Positions 16,958 through 26,610 of a DNA stretch of 60,187 nucleotides are shown piece after piece. The notes under the pieces are model-generated. The model saw nothing but the letters and a program-made list of their open reading frames with translations, ran no database searches and was not told the DNA's origin. Position 1 is the first letter of the stretch. Every line of letters begins with the position of its first letter. A program made the translations under genes and the position numbers. The stretch lies in contig LXQE01000161.1 of NCBI GenBank assembly GCA_003326195.1, positions 29,475 through 89,661 of the forward strand, in the 5' to 3' direction. The DNA comes from Nostoc punctiforme NIES-2108 (GTDB taxonomy: Bacteria; Cyanobacteriota; Cyanobacteriia; Cyanobacteriales; Nostocaceae).

Positions 16958-17065
16958 ATGGGGCATTTGTTGGAGGGGATTCCTAAAGTAGAGGTAGAGG
17001 CTAAATCTTCCCTATTAGCAGCAGATGGGTTTGATGCAACTAGGATTTTTGTGGAGCGCAATTAA
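16958..17065 (+). CDS. Very short ORF (35 aa) coupled to a Uma2 gene
   Basis: ATG at 16958, stop at 17065, two bases before the Uma2 start. The peptide MGHLLEGIPKVEVEAKSSLL and so on ends ADGFDATRIFVERN. The tight spacing suggests coupled translation, and the composition is protein-like. It could be a small partner of the Uma2 protein or a remnant of a longer gene. No family recognised. Confidence 0.4.
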   Translation: MGHLLEGIPKVEVEAKSSLLAADGFDATRIFVERN

Positions 17066-17067
17066 TT

Positions 17068-17646
17068 ATGACTGCTTTAACCTTACAATTACCTTCTAAT
17101 CTGCAATTTACTGATGAGGAATTTGCACAGATTGTCGCTGTGAATAAAGAATTACGACTAGAGTTAACTGCTGAAGGGGAATTAATTATCATGTCACCTA
17201 CTGGGGGAGAAACGGGAAACCGTAATTTTGAACTGTATCTTGATTTAGGAGTTTGGAACAGACAGAATAAACTTGGAAAAGCTTTTGATTCTTCTACTGG
17301 GTTTAAATTACTAAATGGGGCAACTCGTTCACCTGATGCTTCTTGGATAAGAATAGAAAGATGGGATGCTCTTACCCCAGAACAAAGAAAGAAATTTCTC
17401 CCTTTGTGTCCTGATTTTGCAGTGGAATTAGTTTCTGAAACTGATGATGTGGAAGATACTAAAGCCAAAATGGAGGAATACTTAGCAAATGGTTTACAAC
17501 TGGGTTGGTTAATTAATCCTAAAGATAAACACGTAATAATTTATCGCCCAAATCTTGCACCGGAAGTTTTACAATTTCCCACAAGTTTATCGGGTGAAGA
17601 TGTTCTCCCTGGTTTTGTTTTAAATTTGCAGCAGATTTTTGTATAG
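17068..17646 (+). CDS. Uma2 family (DUF820) restriction-endonuclease-like protein
   Basis: 192 residues, the normal size of this very common cyanobacterial family with a PD-(D/E)xK nuclease fold. The active-site pattern is visible: SPDASWIRIERW (Asp), then DFAVELVSETDD (Glu) and DTKAKMEEYLANGLQLGWLI (lysine, and helix typical of the family). Cyanobacterial genomes carry dozens of such genes with no proven role; many move with MITEs. A second Uma2 gene, broken, lies at 44.8 kb. Confidence 0.9.
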   Translation: MTALTLQLPSNLQFTDEEFAQIVAVNKELRLELTAEGELIIMSPTGGETGNRNFELYLDLGVWNRQNKLGKAFDSSTGFKLLNGATRSPDASWIRIERWDALTPEQRKKFLPLCPDFAVELVSETDDVEDTKAKMEEYLANGLQLGWLINPKDKHVIIYRPNLAPEVLQFPTSLSGEDVLPGFVLNLQQIFV

Positions 17647-17847
17647 ATGACTGATTATCTTAATTTTATTTCTACAATCACTGAACGTTTTTAAATTCGC
17701 TTAAACCATCCACACTCTCTTTAAAGACCAAAGCAGATTCGACACCGCCGCAAATGCTGAGTGTAAGAACTTTAGAAAAGTGAGAATCTTTTTTGATTGG
17801 CGATCGCACTTCTTGAGCAAAAAAAAATCAAATAACTTAAAGCTTAT

Positions 17848-18231
17848 ATGGTTTTTCAGTACACTAATGCATTTGCCACCATAGCATCGGTTAATTTTGA
17901 GAAGTTAGTTAATTTCTATACCAAATTGCTGGAGCAAAAGCCAGTTATTTTGATTCCAAATGTCTATGCTGAGTTTAATTTAGTTAGTATGCGATTAGGT
18001 ATTTTTAAACCAAAGAAGACAAACGAATCGGAATTTGAATCGAACGCCAAAAGTAAGATAAGTTTGTGTTTAGAGGTGAGTAACTTAGAAGATGCGATCG
18101 CTCACCTAACTGCTTTGGGCTATCCTCCACCAGAAGACATTTCCATTGCTTCCCACGGTAGAGAAATATATGCTTATGACCCTGATGGCAATCGTCTGAT
18201 TTTACATCAAGCCATAGTGAATGATAATTGA
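17848..18231 (+). CDS. VOC (glyoxalase/bleomycin-resistance) superfamily protein
   Basis: 127 residues. Paired beta-alpha-beta-beta-beta modules are visible: ATIASVNFEKLVNFYTKLLEQKP at the start and LCLEVSNLEDAIAHLTALGYPPPE in the second half, ending HGREIYAYDPDGNRLILHQ, the usual VOC C-terminal strand. It is probably a metal-binding enzyme or a ligand-binding protein; the substrate is unknown. The next gene (YlqF) starts 31 bases later, so the two may share a transcript. Confidence 0.85.
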   Translation: MVFQYTNAFATIASVNFEKLVNFYTKLLEQKPVILIPNVYAEFNLVSMRLGIFKPKKTNESEFESNAKSKISLCLEVSNLEDAIAHLTALGYPPPEDISIASHGREIYAYDPDGNRLILHQAIVNDN

Positions 18232-18262
18232 TAAGTGATAATAATTTATTTGGTAATTAATT

Positions 18263-19144
18263 ATGGCTATAACTCAAAACTATAGATTAAACCTGATTCA
18301 ATGGTATCCAGGTCACATTGCGAAAGCTGAAAGGAAGCTCAAAGAACAGCTGAAGCGCGTAGATGTGGTGTTTGAGGTACGAGATGCTCGGATTCCCTTA
18401 GCGACTCACCATCCCCAAATAGGTGAGTGGGTAGAAGGTAAGGCACGGGTGTTGATACTTAACCGAGTAGATATGATTACACCACAAATGCGATCGCTGT
18501 GGATCGATTGGTTTAAACGTCAAGGAGAAGTCCCGTATTTTACCAACGCTCAACATGGTAAAGGTATAGCAGAAGTAGCGCGGGCAGCGCAAGCCGCTGG
18601 GATAGAACTCAATCAAAGAAGAAGCGATCGCGGGATGTTACCCCGTCCAGTGCGCGCTGTGGTGATTGGTTTTCCCAATGTCGGTAAATCAGCTTTAATT
18701 AACCGCCTGTTAGGAAAGCGAGTCGTGGAAAGTGCAGCTCGTCCTGGGGTAACTCGCCAACTACGCTGGGTGCGAATTTCCGAACATTTAGAATTGCTAG
18801 ATGCTCCTGGTGTCATCCCTCTAAGATTAGAAGACCAAGACGCAGCCTTAAAATTAGCTATTTGTGATGATATCGGTGAAGCATCTTACGATAACCAACT
18901 AGTAGCAGCAGCCTTAGTGGATTTACTCAACTATTTAGAAGCTGTAGCCGGAGATTTATTACCAAAAAAACCGTTACAGTCCCGCTACCAACTAGATTCA
19001 ACGTCAGACACCGGAGATACCTATTTGCACGCTTTAGCAGAGCATCGTTACAAAGGTGATGTAGAGCGAGCAGCAAGGCAACTTTTAACAGATTTTCGCA
19101 AGGGATTGTTTGGTGAAATGAGTTTGGAATTACCGCCCAATTAA
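18263..19144 (+). CDS. ylqF: Ribosome biogenesis GTPase YlqF/RbgA
   Basis: 293 residues. This is a circularly permuted GTPase: the G4 motif NRVD (around residue 69) comes before G1 GFPNVGKS (around 136-143) and G3 DAPG (around 176). It begins NLIQWYPGHIAKAERKL, the N-terminal signature of RbgA/YlqF, which helps late assembly of the 50S subunit. The C-terminal helical part binds rRNA in the family. The start at 18263 fits the family. A run of repeats fills the kilobase after it. Confidence 0.93.
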   Translation: MAITQNYRLNLIQWYPGHIAKAERKLKEQLKRVDVVFEVRDARIPLATHHPQIGEWVEGKARVLILNRVDMITPQMRSLWIDWFKRQGEVPYFTNAQHGKGIAEVARAAQAAGIELNQRRSDRGMLPRPVRAVVIGFPNVGKSALINRLLGKRVVESAARPGVTRQLRWVRISEHLELLDAPGVIPLRLEDQDAALKLAICDDIGEASYDNQLVAAALVDLLNYLEAVAGDLLPKKPLQSRYQLDSTSDTGDTYLHALAEHRYKGDVERAARQLLTDFRKGLFGEMSLELPPN

Positions 19145-19230
19145 ATCTAAATTCAAAGAGTAAAAATTCTGCAAATTGTCTACATATATAGGAAACCTAT
19201 TTGATGTTTGACAGAACTTACGCAACTGTC

Positions 19231-19500
19231 ACAAGCAATGGCGCGGCTATACCGCAATACGCTTGGCTTTGTGAAAAATTGTAGGTTGGGTGAAGCAAAG
19301 CGCAACCCAACAAAGCGATGAAAATGTTGGGTTTCGTTCCTCAAAAGCCACTTGCTTCTCCCAAGGGGAGACGCTGCGCGTAGCTTGCTTCCCCGAAGGG
19401 GTACAAATCGGGAAACCCGCCTAACACAGTGGCTCCTCAACCTACACAACTTAAGGTTTTTGGTGCTAACCCAAGCGTATTGGGTTATACCGCGCTACGC
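19231..19500. mobile_element. Nested inverted-repeat element (MITE-like)
   Basis: GCGCGGCTATACCGCAATACGC near 19231 matches, in reverse complement with few differences, the right end at 19471-19500. Inside, TGTAGGTTG and CAACCTACA form a second inverted pair around a GGGAGACGCTGCGCGTAGC-type segment. No protein is encoded. With the next element it makes up most of the 1.07-kb gap before the giant kinase gene. Confidence 0.5.
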
Positions 19501-19630
19501 GCCAAACAACTAGGCAATAAACATGGTAACGTCTTGACGTTTTAATTGCCGAGCTAAAGAATTTGACAACAAACTATCCTTGATTGGATAAATTTTTGAC
19601 CAGTTTTATCAGCTAAATCTTTGAGCTTAA

Positions 19631-19785
19631 ACTAGTAGTCTGTCTCATTAAATTTCAGGGATAAGAGAACGAACCGCGTTCGCAAAGCGTCTCGCAGAGA
19701 AGACGCGAAGTACACGAAGCAAGAAGGAAAGAAGAGAATTTTAAATTTGATTCACCCATCAAAATTAATGGGACAGAACACTAGT
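19631..19785. mobile_element. MITE-like element, 155 bp
   Basis: The ends ACTAGTAGTCTGTCTCATTAA and TTAATGGGACAGAACACTAGT are imperfect inverted repeats of about 21 bases (four mismatches). The inside holds a GCGTCTCGCAGAG-type segment and no ORF. The remaining 430 bases up to the kinase start are AT-rich with no clear feature. Confidence 0.5.
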
Positions 19786-20215
19786 AGCGTGACATGCTTA
19801 AAATGTTGGGTTTAAAAAACTCACAAAAATTAAAATCTAATCATTAACAGAATTACTCAACCTAATAAATTAAGCTTGCTGCGCTACTAGACTCAAATAG
19901 CGCAGCCAATATGATTTCTTGGAGTAGCACATAGTTACTGAAAAAATGCGATCGCGCTAGATTCTAGAGACACTTGTAACGACCTAGTACTACAAAAAAA
20001 TACTAACTGTACGAAATGATAGTTTACTTCCAACACCAACTAACAGTTTATGAAAAATGGGTATTCGCCAATAAAAGTACTTGCGGTTTTAGCATTACGA
20101 CATGATTTTTTGGGATGAATCGGTACTGGTAAAACTATGTCCGCAAACGTTTGTTAACTAAGAGATGGTAATGGGAATTATAACACTAATATAAAGTAAA
20201 TTTTCGTGAAAATTT

Positions 20216-23200
20216 ATGAGCGCAAAAGTTGATGGAACTTTAAGGATTGCTGGCTACCAAATCATCGAGAAACTTTATTCAGGTTCTCGTACTCAAGTGT
20301 ATCGGGCAATTCGAGAATGCGATCGTCTACCAGTTGTCATCAAGCTCTTAAAACGAGAATTCCCAACTTTTACTGAATTAGTACAGTTTCGCAACCAATA
20401 TGCGATCGCTAAAAACCTAAATATTCCCGGCATTATCAAACCCTACAGCCTGGAAGCCCATCATAATGGCTATGCCCTAGTCATGGAAGACTTTGGTGGT
20501 GTTTCCCTGCGGCAATTTACTCAAGGAAAAACACTGACATTAGAGCAATTTCTACCCATTGCTCTGCAACTGCTTCACACTTTACACCAATTACATCAAC
20601 AGCGCGTCATTCACAAAGACATCAAGCCAGCCAACATCTTGATTCATCCTGACACGAAACAAATCAAGCTGATTGACTTTAGTATTGCCTCGCTATTACC
20701 ACGAGAAACCCAGGAAATCCAAAGCCTCAATGGATTGGAGGGAACGCTAGCCTATCTGTCGCCAGAGCAAACCGGACGGATGAATAGAGGCATTGATTAC
20801 CGCAGTGACTTCTATTCTTTAGGCGTGACTTTCTTTGAACTACTGAGTGGAAAATTGCCCTTTGAGTCCCATGAACCAATGGAGTTGGTGCATTACCACA
20901 TTGCGAAACTTCCACCCTGCCTTTGCGATTTCAACCCCAAATTGCCCTTGATGCTGGGCGAAATTGTCCGCAAACTGATGGCAAAGAACGCCGAAAACCG
21001 CTATCAAAGTGCGCTAGGACTTAAACATGACCTTGTTACCTGCTTAGAACAGTGGCGAGAAACAGGCAAACACACCTGGTTTGATTTAGGACAGCGCGAT
21101 ATCAGCGATCGCTTTCTCATACCCGAAAAGCTCTACGGGCGGGAATTGGAAGTCAAGACCTTACTAGAGGCATTTGGTCAAGTTGCCAATGGTAGCTCTC
21201 AATTGATGCTAGTGGCAGGTTTCTCTGGTATTGGTAAAACCGCAGTCGTCAATGAAGTGCATAAGCCGATTGTGCGGTGGAATGGCTACTTCATCAAGGG
21301 CAAATACGACCAGTTCAACCGTAACATTCCTCTGTCTGCTTTTGTACAAGCCCTTCGTGACCTAATCGGACAGTTGCTTAGTGAAAATGATCCTCGGCTA
21401 AAGCAATGGCAGAAAAAGATTTTAGCGGCAGTGGGAGAGAACGGACAACTCCTGATCGAGGTAATTCCGGAACTGGAGCAGATGATTGGCAAACAGCGTG
21501 CGCTCGCTGAACTATCAGGCGGTGCGGCACAAAACCGTTTTCATCTGCTGTTCCAAAAGTTCATTCAGGTGTTCGCTCAAAGAGAGCATCCGTTGGTGAT
21601 ATTTCTCGATGACTTGCAGTGGGCAGATTTAGCATCGCTCAATTTGCTGAAGCTGTTGATGGCTCAGAGTGATTGCAGCCATCTATTCATTATTGGTGCA
21701 TACCGCGATAACGAGGTGTTTGCGGCTCATCCACTCATGTTGACGCTAGATGAAATTGAAAAGGCATCTTCTGGCGTCAACACCTTAACCCTAGCTGCCT
21801 TGAGTCAAGCAGATGTGAACCATTTGATCGCCGACTCCCTCAGTTACACAACGTCACAGGCATTACCGTTAACAGAGTTAGTTTATCAAAAAGCTAAAGG
21901 CAATCCCTTTTTCACAACTCAGTTTTTGAAAGCGCTATATGAGGATGGGTTGATTACTTTTGATTGGGAGGTTGGTTTTTGGCAGTGTGATGTAGCGCAA
22001 GTGCGTAGACACGTAGCGGCTTGTCGTCAGACATCGCTTGCTCTGACTGATGATGTCGTGCAATTTATGGCACAACAACTTCAAAAATTGCCCGACATCA
22101 CTCAAAATGTTCTGAAACTGGCAGCCTGTATCGGCAATCAGTTCGATTTGGCGACGTTAGCGATCGTTTATGAAAAGTCGCAGGCAAAAACCGCTTCAGA
22201 CTTGTGGAAAGCATTGCAAGAAGGATTTATCATTCCTACCAATGAAATTTACAAGTTTTATCAGGATGCCTCATTTGTCCTTTGTCATTTGCAAATGACA
22301 AATGACAAAGGACAAATGACAGTTTACAAATTCTTGCACGATCGCGTCCAGCAAGCTGCTTATTTCCTGATTCCAGAGGAACAAAAACAGATTGCTCACC
22401 TAAAAATTGGGCAACTATTAATGATTCATACGCCTGTTGCTAAACAAGACGAAAAATTATTTGAAATCGTTAACCAACTTAATATCGGTAAATCTCTAAT
22501 TGTCGATCAATCTCAGCAAATAGAACTCGCCCAACTCAATCTGAAAGCTGGACAAAAAGCCAGAGCCGCAACTGCCTATACAGCCGCATTTGAGTATTGC
22601 ACTACAGGCATCGCCTTGTTAGCTGAGGATATGTGGCAAACGCAGTATGAGTTAACTTTAGCCCTTTACGAAGCGGCCACTGAAGCCGCTTACCTGAGCG
22701 GCAACTTTGAACAGATGACACAATTGGCGGCAGTCATTACAGAACACTCTAGAAACTTGTTGGATACGGTCAAGGTCTATGAAGTTCAAATTCAAGCTGC
22801 TCAAGCCCAACATCAATTTATAGAGGCAGTGCAGATTGCCCTAAAGATTGTAGAGCATCTAGGAACGAGTTTTTCGGGGCAACCCAGTCAATTAGATATT
22901 GCACAGGCATTCAAGGCGACTAAATCGATCCTGGCTGGAAGGCAACCGTTAGACTTAATGACTCTGCCCCAGATGTCAGACCCTAATAAGTTAGCTGTTG
23001 TACGGATTCTTGCCGCTGTCTCTTCTGCTGCCTTTGTTGTAACTCCAGCGCTGTTGCCGTTTATTGTCCTCGAACAGGTTAATTTATCGGTTCAATATGG
23101 CAATAGCTCATTTTCGGCAATTAGCTATGCCTACTATGGACTAATACTTTGTGGAATGGTAGGAGAGATTGACTTTGGCTATGAGTGTGCAAAACTAGCA

Positions 23201-26200
23201 CTTTTGTTGCTCGAACATTTCAATGCCAAAGAACTGAAATCTAGAGTTTATGTCGGAATTCATTGTAGTGTGTGGCATTGGAAAGAGCCGCTCAAGAACA
23301 CCTTACCGTTTCTCCGGGAAGGCTACGAAGTTGGATTGGAAACGGGAGATTTAGAATCAGCTGCTATTTGCGGATTCATTTACATCTCATACTGTTGGTT
23401 TATGGGCAAAGAACTAAGCGATCTCAGCCGACAGAGCGCTGCCTTCCGAGATCAGCTCGCGCATCTCAACCAAGAAGGTCTTACTAGTCATCTGACTGTT
23501 TTTCAGCAAGCAATTTTGAATATGATCGGCGATTCTGCTGAACCTTGGCAGCTGAGTGGAGATGCCTTTGATCGAGAGGAAATTGTGCCAGCCCTCCAGC
23601 GATCGGGCGATCAGACTGCGCTGTACTATTTCTATGCCAGCCAACTTGGTCTGTGTTACATGTTTGGCAAGTTGGAGTTGGCGGTAGAAGCTGCGATCGC
23701 CGCCGAAAACTATATCGGTGGTGCTACAGGCTTATTCATCGTTCCGCTTTGCTACACCTATGATTCTCTAGCCCATCTGGCAATCTATTCTCAGGTTTGT
23801 GAAGCACAACAGCAACACATTCTGCAACGGGTGGCTAAAAATCAGGAAAAAATGAAAAAGTGGGCTAACCATGCTCCAGAAAATCACCTGCACAAATTTT
23901 ATTTAGTTGAAGCTGACCGATACCGAGTGTTAGGGCAGAAATCAGAGGCAATAGATTTGTACGATCGCGCCATAACTCTAGCGAAAGAACACGGTTACAT
24001 CCAAGAAGAAGCCCTTGCCAATGAACTGGCAGCTAAATTCTACCTCAATTGGCGCAAAGAGCGGATTGCTCAGTCATATATGACCCAAGCCTACTATGGC
24101 TATACTCGTTGGGGCGCTAAAGCCAAAGTCGCCGACTTGGAACGACGCTATCCCCAACTCCTCGCCCCCATCTTAGAGCAAACCCGTTCTCCCCTCTCAA
24201 CTAACGAAACTATCTTCACCTTGGGGAGTATCACCTCCACCAGTTCCGCCACTTCCAGTAGCAGCGTCTCTGTTGCTTTAGATTTAGCTACCATTCTCAA
24301 AGCTTCTCAAACCCTTTCTGGGGAAATCGAACTCGAAAAACTGCTTTCAGCTTTGCTGCATATCGTCATTGAAAATGCTGGAGCCGATAAGTGTGTATTC
24401 ATGCTTTTGCAGTCAGATCGGTTGCTAGTTCAGGCGTTAGCACAGGTATCCCTGAGCGGTGTACAGAACCAAGCTGCCAAGGTCGATTTTTACTCGATGT
24501 TGCTTAACCCAGAGCCTGTTGAAGACTCTGTTGATGTGCCAGTTGGCTTAATTAATAATGTTAAACGCAACTTACAACCAGTAGTAATTACTGATGCCAC
24601 GGTACATCCAAAACTACTCAATGACCCGTATATTCAGCAACAGCAACCTAAGAGTATTTTGTGCAGCCCAGTTTTGCATCAGGGTAAATTGCTGGGCGTA
24701 TTGTACCTGGAAAATAATTTGGCAACCGGAGCCTTTACAAGCGATCGCGTCGAACTGCTGAACTTACTTTGCGCCCAAGCCGCAATTTCTCTAGAAAATG
24801 CCCGAATTTACCAAAATTCTCAGAACTACGCTCAACAGTTAACACAATCTTTAGCCAAATTGCAGGCTAGTGAAATCCGCTTCCAAAATTTGGCAAATAA
24901 TATTCCTGGGATGGTATACCAATTCCGTCTGGCGGCGGACGGTTCAACTTCGATACCCTACGTTAGCTCTGGCTGTTTTGATTTGTATGGGTTACAGCCA
25001 GAGCAGGTAATGAGAGGTACGCATAGCTTTTACGCTATGCATCATCCTGACGATCAAGCAGCTATTGCTGAAGCGATCGCCTATTCAGCCCAAAATCTCA
25101 CACCCTTTGAGCAAGAATGGCGCATCATCCTGCCTTCAGGAACCATGAAATGGATTCAATCTGCGGCTCGACCAGAGCGACAAGCCGATGGCGCAACCCT
25201 ATGGGATGGGGTGGTGATTGATATTACTAATGCCAAACAGGCCGAAGCATCTTTAGCCAAAGAACGAGAGTTCTTGAATGCCATTATTCACAATATTACA
25301 GATGGGATTGTTGTTTGCGACGCTAGTGGTAAATTGACTCTATTTAACAAAGCAACTCATGAATTTCATGGCTTACCAGTAGAATCATTAGCACCAGAAC
25401 AATGGACAGAACACTTCGATCTCTATCAACCTGATGGTCAAACACCCCTATCAAAAACAGAAATTCCTCTGTTTCGCGCTCTACAAGGGGAAATCGTTGA
25501 AAATACCGAAATGGTAATTGCGCCAAAGCATGGTTCTAAAAGAATTTTATTAGCAAGTGGACAAGCGATCGCTGATTCTTCAGGTAACAAACTCGGTGCA
25601 GTAGTTGTGATGCGAGATATTAGCGATGTCTACAACGAGCTTCGCTTACGCAAACTTACTGAACTTGCCTTGCAGCAAAAATCACAAGATTTAGAACAAG
25701 CGTTAACCGATCTACAAAACGCCCAATTGCAAATGGTGCAAAGTGAAAAAATGTCAGCACTAGGCAACTTAGTTGCTGGTGTGGCTCATGAAATGAATAA
25801 TCCACTTGGTTTTATTGCTGCCAGTCTCAAACAAGCTAAACCTACTTTTGCTGATATTATCGAACACTTAAAACTCTATCAAGAAACCTTGCCTAATGCG
25901 AGTGATAAAATTCTTAACCATGCCGAAGAAATTGATTTGGATTATAGCTTAGAAGACTTGCCTAAGATGATTGATGCCATGTCGATGGCGTGTGATCGCC
26001 TGAAAAATATCAGCACCAGTTTACGAACTTTCTCACGTGCTGATAAAGATTATAAAGTACCATTTAATATTCATCAAGGCATCGACAGCACGATTTTAAT
26101 TTTGAAACATCGTCTCAAAGCGAACGAGCAACGTCCAGCAATTGAAGTGATAACTGAATACAATACTTTACCTCAAGTTGAGTGTTTCCCTGGACAATTA

Positions 26201-26554
26201 AATCAAGTATTTATGAATATCTTAGCAAATGCTATTGATGCCTTAGAGGAATCGAATATAGGTCAAAGTTTTGATGAAATTAAAGCAAATCCAAACTGCA
26301 TTAAAATTACAACTACAGTCGAAAATAATCTAGTTAGAATTACAATCGCTGATAATGCAAAAGGTATAGATGAAGAGGTAAAACAAAAAATATTTGACCA
26401 TTTATTTACGACCAAAGCTGTCGGTAAAGGCACAGGATTAGGATTGGCGATCGCTCGTCAAATTATTGTAGAAAAACATGGCGGAGCGATCGCGGTGAAT
26501 TCCCAACTTGGCGAAGGAACTGAATTTGTGATTCAGCTACCATTATCGGCATAA
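20216..26554 (+). CDS. Ser/Thr kinase - AAA ATPase - GAF - PAS - histidine kinase fusion (HstK-like)
   Basis: 2112 residues. Order: Ser/Thr kinase (about 12-280; catalytic loop HKDIKPANIL, metal motif DFS in place of DFG); AAA_16-type ATPase with P-loop GFSGIGKT near 335 and Walker B VIFLDDLQWAD near 465; long helical repeat region; GAF near 1365-1530; two PAS regions near 1555 and 1681; HisKA with VAHEMNNPLGF (His 1858); HATPase with the N-box near 1995 and GKGTGLGLAI near 2071. It is a cytoplasmic dual kinase of the cyanobacterial HstK class; signal and partner are unknown. No response regulator lies next to it. A heptamer repeat is built in frame into residues ~686-702. Confidence 0.95.
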   Translation: MSAKVDGTLRIAGYQIIEKLYSGSRTQVYRAIRECDRLPVVIKLLKREFPTFTELVQFRNQYAIAKNLNIPGIIKPYSLEAHHNGYALVMEDFGGVSLRQFTQGKTLTLEQFLPIALQLLHTLHQLHQQRVIHKDIKPANILIHPDTKQIKLIDFSIASLLPRETQEIQSLNGLEGTLAYLSPEQTGRMNRGIDYRSDFYSLGVTFFELLSGKLPFESHEPMELVHYHIAKLPPCLCDFNPKLPLMLGEIVRKLMAKNAENRYQSALGLKHDLVTCLEQWRETGKHTWFDLGQRDISDRFLIPEKLYGRELEVKTLLEAFGQVANGSSQLMLVAGFSGIGKTAVVNEVHKPIVRWNGYFIKGKYDQFNRNIPLSAFVQALRDLIGQLLSENDPRLKQWQKKILAAVGENGQLLIEVIPELEQMIGKQRALAELSGGAAQNRFHLLFQKFIQVFAQREHPLVIFLDDLQWADLASLNLLKLLMAQSDCSHLFIIGAYRDNEVFAAHPLMLTLDEIEKASSGVNTLTLAALSQADVNHLIADSLSYTTSQALPLTELVYQKAKGNPFFTTQFLKALYEDGLITFDWEVGFWQCDVAQVRRHVAACRQTSLALTDDVVQFMAQQLQKLPDITQNVLKLAACIGNQFDLATLAIVYEKSQAKTASDLWKALQEGFIIPTNEIYKFYQDASFVLCHLQMTNDKGQMTVYKFLHDRVQQAAYFLIPEEQKQIAHLKIGQLLMIHTPVAKQDEKLFEIVNQLNIGKSLIVDQSQQIELAQLNLKAGQKARAATAYTAAFEYCTTGIALLAEDMWQTQYELTLALYEAATEAAYLSGNFEQMTQLAAVITEHSRNLLDTVKVYEVQIQAAQAQHQFIEAVQIALKIVEHLGTSFSGQPSQLDIAQAFKATKSILAGRQPLDLMTLPQMSDPNKLAVVRILAAVSSAAFVVTPALLPFIVLEQVNLSVQYGNSSFSAISYAYYGLILCGMVGEIDFGYECAKLALLLLEHFNAKELKSRVYVGIHCSVWHWKEPLKNTLPFLREGYEVGLETGDLESAAICGFIYISYCWFMGKELSDLSRQSAAFRDQLAHLNQEGLTSHLTVFQQAILNMIGDSAEPWQLSGDAFDREEIVPALQRSGDQTALYYFYASQLGLCYMFGKLELAVEAAIAAENYIGGATGLFIVPLCYTYDSLAHLAIYSQVCEAQQQHILQRVAKNQEKMKKWANHAPENHLHKFYLVEADRYRVLGQKSEAIDLYDRAITLAKEHGYIQEEALANELAAKFYLNWRKERIAQSYMTQAYYGYTRWGAKAKVADLERRYPQLLAPILEQTRSPLSTNETIFTLGSITSTSSATSSSSVSVALDLATILKASQTLSGEIELEKLLSALLHIVIENAGADKCVFMLLQSDRLLVQALAQVSLSGVQNQAAKVDFYSMLLNPEPVEDSVDVPVGLINNVKRNLQPVVITDATVHPKLLNDPYIQQQQPKSILCSPVLHQGKLLGVLYLENNLATGAFTSDRVELLNLLCAQAAISLENARIYQNSQNYAQQLTQSLAKLQASEIRFQNLANNIPGMVYQFRLAADGSTSIPYVSSGCFDLYGLQPEQVMRGTHSFYAMHHPDDQAAIAEAIAYSAQNLTPFEQEWRIILPSGTMKWIQSAARPERQADGATLWDGVVIDITNAKQAEASLAKEREFLNAIIHNITDGIVVCDASGKLTLFNKATHEFHGLPVESLAPEQWTEHFDLYQPDGQTPLSKTEIPLFRALQGEIVENTEMVIAPKHGSKRILLASGQAIADSSGNKLGAVVVMRDISDVYNELRLRKLTELALQQKSQDLEQALTDLQNAQLQMVQSEKMSALGNLVAGVAHEMNNPLGFIAASLKQAKPTFADIIEHLKLYQETLPNASDKILNHAEEIDLDYSLEDLPKMIDAMSMACDRLKNISTSLRTFSRADKDYKVPFNIHQGIDSTILILKHRLKANEQRPAIEVITEYNTLPQVECFPGQLNQVFMNILANAIDALEESNIGQSFDEIKANPNCIKITTTVENNLVRITIADNAKGIDEEVKQKIFDHLFTTKAVGKGTGLGLAIARQIIVEKHGGAIAVNSQLGEGTEFVIQLPLSA
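22271..22320. repeat. Heptamer-repeat palindrome inside the giant kinase gene
   Basis: TCATTTGTCCTTTGTCATTTG is followed by a CAAATGACA-type arm that is its reverse complement plus one extra heptamer. The frame is kept; it encodes the stretch CHLQMTNDKGQMTVY. The 19-base start is identical to the repeat before proB at 43.57 kb. Confidence 0.8.
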
Positions 26555-26610
26555 CTAAATCATCAGATGGAGTCTGAACCCCCACCTGATTTGTCTCCTT
26601 GTCCCGTTGT

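Noticed and set aside
17040..17468. 142-codon minus-strand ORF opposite the Uma2 gene
   Set aside because: It overlaps a recognised nuclease gene completely and has Ser-rich composition typical of an antisense shadow.
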